Assembly: GCA_020446285.1 (NCBI GenBank)
Contig: JAGREZ010000029.1
Coordinates: forward strand, 3,774 to 13,467
DNA: 9,694 nt
Direction of reading: 5' to 3'
From: Geminicoccaceae bacterium
Lineage (GTDB): Bacteria > Pseudomonadota > Alphaproteobacteria > Geminicoccales > Geminicoccaceae
Part shown: positions 5,895-9,694 of the stretch, piece by piece
How positions within the stretch are numbered: the first letter of the stretch is position 1
Layout: each line of letters begins with the position of its first letter
The notes under the pieces: generated by a model
Database searches by the model: none
Seen by the model: the letters and a program-made list of their open reading frames with translations, nothing else
What the model was told of the DNA's origin: nothing
Position numbers and translations under genes: made by a program

Positions 5895-5988
5895 CCGGCC
5901 GCCCCTTGGCGGTCGAGGGAACGTCGCCTATCCTCGTTGCATCCACCGCCGCCGGCCGTCGTTTATGTCGGCAGCGGCGGGAGCATCC

Positions 5989-5996
5989 GGGGAGAG
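5989..5996 (+). promoter_or_regulatory. Ribosome binding site supporting the TTG start of the nitrilase gene
   Basis: GGGGAGAG lies with its GGAG (5991-5994) 7 bases before TTG 6002, the best Shine-Dalgarno match near the 5' end of this gene. It places the start there instead of at the upstream TTG 5906. Confidence 0.65.
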
Positions 5997-6001
5997 AGCC
6001 A

Positions 6002-6856
6002 TTGGGCAACATCAGGATCAAGGTCGCCTGCATCCAGAATCACGCAACGCTGGACGAGAACGCGAATGTGGCCTGGCTGTTCGAGCGGGTGCGCGAGGCA
6101 GCGGCACAGGGTGTGGAATTCGCCTGTCTTCCCGAATATGGCACATGCTTTGGCCGCAGCGGTGGCGGCTTCGAGCTCGGTGCCCGCGACGAGGCCGCAC
6201 ATCCCGTGCTCGTCCGGATGCGGGAACTGGCGTCGCAAACCGGGCTCTGGCTCATGACCGGCTCGCTCGCCATCTCCACCAGCGACGGACGGATCAGCAA
6301 TCGCGCCTTCATGATCTCGCCCGACGGAGAGATCACCGCGCGCTATGACAAGATCCACCTGTTCGATGTCGATCTCGCCGGCAAGGAAAGCTATCGCGAG
6401 AGCGACACGGTCTCGCCGGGCGATCGCGCGGTCGTGGCCGATATCGGCAAGGCGCGGGTCGGCATGACCATCTGCTACGACATCCGCTTTCCCGAACTCT
6501 ACCGCAGGCTGGCGAAGGCCGGGGCGGATATCCTGACCATTCCGGCGGCGTTCACCCGCAAGACCGGTTCGGCCCACTGGCATGTGCTCGTGCGCTCGCG
6601 GGCGATCGAGACGGGCAGCTATGTGCTCGCCACCGGCCAGTGCGGCGAGGATGAGGAAGGCAAGCTGCAGCGCTACGGTCACTCGCTCATCGTCACGCCC
6701 TGGGGCGAGGTGCTTGCCGATGCCGGCCCCGAGCCCGGCATGATCATGGCCGAACTGGACCTCGCCAAGGTCGGTGATGCGCGGCGCATGGTGCCGGCAC
6801 TTCGCCATGACCGGGATTACCGGCTGCACGAGCCGCGGGCACTCGCCGCCGAGTGA
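6002..6856 (+). CDS. Carbon-nitrogen hydrolase, Nit1-like (probable deaminated glutathione amidase)
   Basis: 284 residues from TTG 6002, a normal length for the nitrilase superfamily. The Glu-Lys-Cys triad is clear: Glu45 in LPEYGT, Lys117 in YDKIHLFDV and Cys158 in GMTICYDIRFPELYR. The stretches AFTRKTGSAHWHVLVRSRAI, ETGSYVLATGQCG, YGHSLIVTPWGEV and LRHDRDY closely follow the Nit1 branch. Known Nit1 enzymes hydrolyse the amide of deaminated glutathione, a by-product of transaminases acting on glutathione. The superfamily also includes omega-amidase and beta-ureidopropionase, so the exact substrate is inferred. The protein is cytosolic with no signal. The frame is open back to 5906, but those extra 32 residues are Arg-rich and unlike the family. 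It lies 107 bases after the TPR-like gene and 164 bases before folD, all on one strand, with no clear terminator between. Confidence 0.9.
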   Translation: MGNIRIKVACIQNHATLDENANVAWLFERVREAAAQGVEFACLPEYGTCFGRSGGGFELGARDEAAHPVLVRMRELASQTGLWLMTGSLAISTSDGRISNRAFMISPDGEITARYDKIHLFDVDLAGKESYRESDTVSPGDRAVVADIGKARVGMTICYDIRFPELYRRLAKAGADILTIPAAFTRKTGSAHWHVLVRSRAIETGSYVLATGQCGEDEEGKLQRYGHSLIVTPWGEVLADAGPEPGMIMAELDLAKVGDARRMVPALRHDRDYRLHEPRALAAE

Positions 6857-6939
6857 GGGACGAAACGACGCGCGCCGCTCTCGCAAAAGTATCGGTCGAA
6901 AACCGGCCTGTGCATCACGGCAGCGGCGCTATCAGCGTG

Positions 6940-6968
6940 TTGACGAAATACCGGCAGCCTGTTCGCGA
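6940..6968 (+). promoter_or_regulatory. Weak candidate promoter upstream of folD
   Basis: TTGACG (6940-6945) is a good -35 match. The hexamer 17 bases downstream (TCGCGA, 6963-6968) is a poor -10. The 164-base gap before folD makes an independent promoter reasonable, but the sequence support is thin. Confidence 0.2.
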
Positions 6969-7006
6969 TCCCGAACGGCGATGCCGGTGACGGGTCCTGT
7001 TCGTGC

Positions 7007-7012
7007 AAGGGG
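7007..7012 (+). promoter_or_regulatory. Ribosome binding site of folD
   Basis: AAGGGG stands 8 bases before ATG 7021. It overlaps or abuts the alternative starts GTG 7003, GTG 7012 and ATG 7015, which makes 7021 the likely one. Confidence 0.6.
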
Positions 7013-7020
7013 TGATGCGG

Positions 7021-7896
7021 ATGAACGCGAGGGTGATCGACGGCAAGGCGATGGCGGCCGAACTGAGAACGGAACTCGCGGCTCTTGTCGATGACATGCC
7101 GGTCAGGCCCGGCCTTCGGGTCATCATCGTCGGCGACAATCCGGCAAGCCGCGCCTATGTGCGCACCAAGACGCGCAATGCCGCGGAAGTCGGCATGGAT
7201 GGCAGCCTCATCGAGATGCCGGTGGCAACCACCACCGGAGAGTTGCTCGCCGAGATCGAACGGCTGAATGCCGATCCGGCCACGCATGGCATCCTCGTCC
7301 AGCTTCCGCTGCCCGAGCAGATCGACGAGACTGTCGTCCTCGACGCCATCGACCCCGCCAAGGATGTCGACGGGTTTCACCCGCTGAACGTGGGACGGCT
7401 GTTCTCCGCCGGCCGCGAGATCGCGGATGACCTGCTCGTGCCGTGTACGCCCTATGGTTGCCTGCACATGCTGAAGAAGGTCCTGGGCGAGGATGCGCTC
7501 GGCGGCATGAATGCGGTCATCGTCGGCCGCTCGAACATCGTCGGCAAGCCGATGGCGGCGCTGCTGCTGTCGGTGGACTGTACGGTCACGATCGCCCATT
7601 CGCGCACGCGGGCGCTGCCCGAGATCTGCCGCGAGGCCGACATCCTCGTTGCCGCCGTCGGTCGCGCCGAAATGGTTCGCGGCGAGTGGATCAAGCACGG
7701 TGCCACCGTGATCGATGTCGGGATCAACCGTGTCAGTGGCGTCTACGGCAAGAGCCACCTCGTCGGCGACGTGCATTTCGCCTCGGCCAGCGAGGTTGCC
7801 GGCGCCATCACCCCGGTGCCGGGCGGTGTCGGACCGATGACGGTCGCATGCCTGCTGCGCAACACGCTCGTGGCGGCGAAGGCGCTCACGAGCTAG
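7021..7896 (+). CDS. folD: Bifunctional methylenetetrahydrofolate dehydrogenase / methenyltetrahydrofolate cyclohydrolase
   Basis: A 291-residue cytosolic enzyme that oxidises 5,10-methylene-THF to methenyl-THF with NADP+ and hydrolyses it to 10-formyl-THF, for purine and formyl-Met synthesis. The full set of FolD motifs is present: [13 protein letters not shown] (38-50) with Tyr46 and catalytic Lys50, GILVQLPLP (90-98), [14 protein letters not shown] (114-127) with Asp117, PCTPYG (141-146), the dinucleotide-binding [14 protein letters not shown] (166-179), IDVGINR (231-237), GDVHF (249-253) and [12 protein letters not shown] (263-274). Nothing key is missing. ATG 7021 is preferred over the upstream GTG/ATG options on ribosome-site spacing and because MNARVIDGK matches family N-termini. 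It is convergent with the uracil-DNA glycosylase gene, with 10 bases between stops. Confidence 0.97.
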   Translation: MNARVIDGKAMAAELRTELAALVDDMPVRPGLRVIIVGDNPASRAYVRTKTRNAAEVGMDGSLIEMPVATTTGELLAEIERLNADPATHGILVQLPLPEQIDETVVLDAIDPAKDVDGFHPLNVGRLFSAGREIADDLLVPCTPYGCLHMLKKVLGEDALGGMNAVIVGRSNIVGKPMAALLLSVDCTVTIAHSRTRALPEICREADILVAAVGRAEMVRGEWIKHGATVIDVGINRVSGVYGKSHLVGDVHFASASEVAGAITPVPGGVGPMTVACLLRNTLVAAKALTS

Positions 7897-7899
7897 CTT

Positions 7900-7917
7900 T
7901 TCCCGATTACTCGGGAA
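7900..7917. terminator. Hairpin between convergent folD and glycosylase genes
   Basis: TTCCCGA (7900-7906) and TCGGGAA (7911-7917) form a perfect 7-bp stem with a TTAC loop. The loop contains the glycosylase stop codon (TAA on the minus strand). The position suits a two-way terminator, but neither strand has a U run after the stem (on the plus strand the T run precedes it), so termination is only suggested. Confidence 0.4.
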
Positions 7918-8518
7918 GCACTCCAAGGGCAGTGCGTACCCGCTCTTGAAGGTGCGGAACGAGTTCCTCTTCAAACCACGGATTGCGTTTGAACCAGGCG
8001 ATGTTGCGCGGGCTTGGATGGGGCAGGGGAAGCCATGGATCCGGCGTTTCGCGCCATGCGCGCACGCGATCGGTCAGCGTCTGCCTGTGCTCGTCCCCGC
8101 CGAGATAGAAATTCTGTGCGTAGCTTCCGACAAGGAGGATGAGGCGAACCTGCAAGAGCCGTTTCATGATCGGGGGGTGCCACTTCGGCGCACATTCGCT
8201 GCGCGGCGGCAGGTCGCCCGACTTGCCCTTGCCGGGGTAGCAGAAACCCATCGGCACGATGGCGATGCGGCTTTCGTCATAGAAACGCTCGCGGTCCAGC
8301 GCCATCCACAGCCTCAGACGATCGCCGGATGGATCGTTCCAGGGGATGCCCGACGCATGAACGCGCGTCCCCGGTGCCTGACCGATGATGAGGATGCGTG
8401 CCGTCTCGCTGGCACGAAGGATCGGGCGTGGTCCGAGCGGCAGATGGTCCGCACAGATCCGGCAGGCGCGAACCCGTTCCAGCAGGCCGGTGAAGTCGGT
8501 GTGCGGATCCTCAGGCAT
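7907..8518 (-). CDS. Uracil-DNA glycosylase superfamily protein with Fe-S-type cysteines
   Basis: 203 residues from ATG 8518. Motif 1 region is IIGQAPGTRVHASGIPWNDPSGDRLR (about 44-69) and motif 2 is HPSPRN (167-172), placing it in the UDG superfamily (COG1573-like). Four cysteines, Cys19-x2-Cys22 in RACRIC and Cys93-x15-Cys109 (GFCYPGKG..., SECAP), match the C-x2-C-xn-C-x14-17-C spacing that holds the [4Fe-4S] cluster in family 4 and 5 enzymes. Motif 1 is not the GEAPGxxED of family 4, so activity on uracil is likely but substrate range is uncertain. The other highly structured stretch, KGKSGDLPPRSECAPKW, fits a little-studied proteobacterial subgroup. The start is set by LLERVRACRIC near the N-terminus. 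ATG 8572 would add 18 residues within birA. ATG 8518 overlaps the birA end by 8 bases, so coupling is likely. I see no strong ribosome site. Confidence 0.85.
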   Translation of the reverse strand: MPEDPHTDFTGLLERVRACRICADHLPLGPRPILRASETARILIIGQAPGTRVHASGIPWNDPSGDRLRLWMALDRERFYDESRIAIVPMGFCYPGKGKSGDLPPRSECAPKWHPPIMKRLLQVRLILLVGSYAQNFYLGGDEHRQTLTDRVRAWRETPDPWLPLPHPSPRNIAWFKRNPWFEEELVPHLQERVRTALGVLPE

Positions 8519-9227
8519 CGGTCTTGTGCCAGAGAAGCTCGCCGGCGGAATATTGTTCGATGCGGCCTTCATGTTCGATGGAGATCGAACCGTCGGCGGA
8601 AAGTGCCAGAAACCGGCCCTCGTGAATGCGCTCGCCGTGACGAAGGCGGACCGTGCTGCCTATTCCCTCCGCCCGATCCAGCCAACGGTCGCGCAGCACA
8701 GAAAATCCCTCCCGGTTCCAGCTTGCATAGTTTCGCGCGAAGCAGTCGAGGAATTGCGCAAGCAGCGCGTCGCAACGCCTGTCGATACCTTCGGCGGCCA
8801 GCGACGTCACAGGATAGGGGGTATGCCCCGGAGCGTGCACGATATTGACTCCCATGCCCACCGTCAGCGAATCATCCAGCATCTCGAGCAGGATGCCCGC
8901 GACCTTGGCCCCGCCGATCAGCACGTCATTCGGCCATTTCAGCCGTGCCGGATCGCCGATGGCTTCCGCCAGAGACAGGGCCACCACGAGCGACAGGGTG
9001 CCCGGATGATCGTTCTTCAGCGGGCGCGGCCGCAGGAGAAACGAACAGTACAGGTTTCCCGCAGGGCTCGACCAGCTCCTTCCCCGGCGGCCGCGCCCCG
9101 CTGTCTGGGCGGTGGCGGTGACCACGAGCCCCTCGGCTTCGCCATCCACCGCGCGTGCCTGGATGATGTCGTTGGTGCTCGTGACCTCGCCGAATGTTTC
9201 AAGGCGAAACGGATGCGGCAGGCTCAC
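8511..9227 (-). CDS. birA: Biotin--[acetyl-CoA-carboxylase] ligase, catalytic type without DNA-binding domain
   Basis: 238 residues. The enzyme makes biotinyl-AMP and transfers biotin to a lysine of carboxyl carrier proteins. Motifs: TSTND (16-20), the biotinyl-AMP loop AGRGRRGRSW (43-52), NLYCSFLL (58-65), KWPNDV (97-102), KVAGILLE (108-115, active-site Lys108) and VGMGVNI (123-129), followed by a small C-terminal SH3-like domain (VRLRHGERIHEGRF... SISIEHEGRIEQYSAGEL). The catalytic domain begins at once, so this is a group I ligase with no winged-helix repressor domain. It therefore should not repress biotin genes itself. The start is GTG 9227, overlapping the nuoN TGA as GTGA, as often seen in alphaproteobacteria. 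It is expected to be translated by coupling at the end of the nuo cluster. Confidence 0.95.
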   Translation of the reverse strand: MSLPHPFRLETFGEVTSTNDIIQARAVDGEAEGLVVTATAQTAGRGRRGRSWSSPAGNLYCSFLLRPRPLKNDHPGTLSLVVALSLAEAIGDPARLKWPNDVLIGGAKVAGILLEMLDDSLTVGMGVNIVHAPGHTPYPVTSLAAEGIDRRCDALLAQFLDCFARNYASWNREGFSVLRDRWLDRAEGIGSTVRLRHGERIHEGRFLALSADGSISIEHEGRIEQYSAGELLWHKTDA

Positions 9228-9694
9228 GGAACCAGAGCGGCGGCGGCTCCCTGGGCCGCCTGCAGGAGGCCGCCCGGAAGGAAGATGAAGCCCAGGACGA
9301 GTGCGGCGGTGACGCCACTCACGAGGCGGATCTCGAAGGGCTGCTGGAGATCGAACGGATCCGCAGCCTCATCGAAATACATCAGCTTGACGATGCGCAG
9401 ATAGTAGTAGGCACCGACGACCGAGGTGAGAACGCCGATGACCGCAAGCACCACGAGACCGGACTGGATCGCGGCCATGAAGACATAGAGCTTGCCGAAG
9501 AAACCGGCGAGCGGCGGTATGCCGGCCAGCGAGAACATGAAGATGGCGATCGCCAGTGCGAAGAGCGGCTGCCGGCTGGAAAGCCCGGCGAGATCACCGA
9601 TGGTTTCGACATAGCGGCCCTGACGTCGCATCATCAGGATGCAGCCGAAGGTGCCGAGCGTGGTGACCATGTAGATCGCCATGTAGACGAGCAC
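9224..9694 (-). CDS. nuoN: NADH-quinone oxidoreductase subunit N, C-terminal part (5' end outside window)
   Basis: 156 codons of a membrane protein, open to the right edge. Hydrophobic segments: LVYMAIYMVTTLGTFGCILM, FALAIAIFMFSLAGIPPLAG, VVLAVIGVLTSVVGAYYYL and VSGVTAALVLGFIFLPGGLL. The stretch SLAGIPPLAGFFGKLYVF is the most conserved piece of the NuoN/MrpA-type antiporter-like subunits, and YYYLRIVKLMYFDE is typical of the NuoN C-terminus. NuoN is one of the proton-pumping inner-membrane subunits of respiratory complex I and usually ends the nuo operon, which agrees with birA following it. The start lies beyond the window, so the first codon here is internal. Confidence 0.93.
   Translation of the reverse strand: MLVYMAIYMVTTLGTFGCILMMRRQGRYVETIGDLAGLSSRQPLFALAIAIFMFSLAGIPPLAGFFGKLYVFMAAIQSGLVVLAVIGVLTSVVGAYYYLRIVKLMYFDEAADPFDLQQPFEIRLVSGVTAALVLGFIFLPGGLLQAAQGAAAALVP

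Noticed and set aside
5899..5912. CCGCC-CCTT-GGCGG hairpin as terminator of the TPR-like gene
   Set aside because: Only 5 bp and not followed by a U run. It may be chance in this GC-rich DNA.
5098..6033. 311-codon minus-strand frame
   Set aside because: It is Arg/Pro/Ser-rich shadow sequence across the TPR-like gene and the nitrilase start, which have coherent proteins on the other strand.
6817..7974. 385-codon minus-strand frame across folD
   Set aside because: It is the complement of an intact folD. The His/Arg/Asp-rich content is typical of an antisense shadow.
7946..9404. Two long plus-strand frames (7946-8848 and 8385-9404) over the glycosylase and birA genes
   Set aside because: Both oppose genes with full motif sets, overlap each other, and have Arg-rich composition without recognisable domains.
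1..9694. tRNA, rRNA, CRISPR array, insertion sequence or prophage genes
   Set aside because: No such structure, direct-repeat-spacer pattern, transposase or integrase motif was seen on either strand.

Overview
The window looks like a chromosomal segment of a GC-rich alphaproteobacterium (GC roughly in the mid-60s by eye). The order cannot be fixed from sequence alone. The main clues are the rph-rdgB pair, a nuoN-birA junction in which birA has no DNA-binding domain, a TTG-started Nit1-type amidase, folD, and a T1SS-type RTX protein with the N- and C-terminal modules common in that class. Most coding regions are densely packed housekeeping genes.

Layout from left to right. (1) 1-216: the 3' end of mfd (+), followed by a short GC hairpin that may be its terminator. 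(2) 217-712: a gene-poor stretch of visibly lower GC. It holds a small minus-strand gene (588 to 364) cut by an in-frame TGA, probably a pseudogene. I see nothing convincing in the rest. (3) 713-2073 (-): rph and rdgB, overlapping by 4 bases (GTGA), with a candidate promoter just upstream of rph. (4) 2229-3917 (-): a 562-residue RTX/Ca-binding protein, probably secreted by a type I system that is not encoded here. (5) 3918-4324: a 407-base AT-richer divergent control region with tandem 21-bp-phased repeats, a 7-bp dyad and other short repeats. (6) 4325-5894 (+): two unfamiliar envelope-type genes, one with a signal peptide and one membrane-anchored with TPR-like helices. They are separated by an odd repeat-rich spacer. 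(7) 6002-6856 (+): a Nit1/deaminated-glutathione-amidase-like nitrilase, then folD (7021-7896, +). (8) 7907-9694 (-): the nuoN 3' end, birA and a uracil-DNA glycosylase, successively overlapping, convergent with folD across a 10-base gap.

How they fit together. rph and rdgB handle RNA 3'-end processing and nucleotide-pool cleaning. folD supplies one-carbon folates. The Nit1-like enzyme repairs a transaminase by-product. nuoN belongs to respiratory complex I, birA biotinylates carboxylases, and the glycosylase and mfd serve DNA repair. The least ordinary part is 2229-5894: a secreted RTX protein divergent from an exported protein and a membrane-anchored protein, sharing a structured promoter region. 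I infer, without proof, a surface or biofilm function for that locus.
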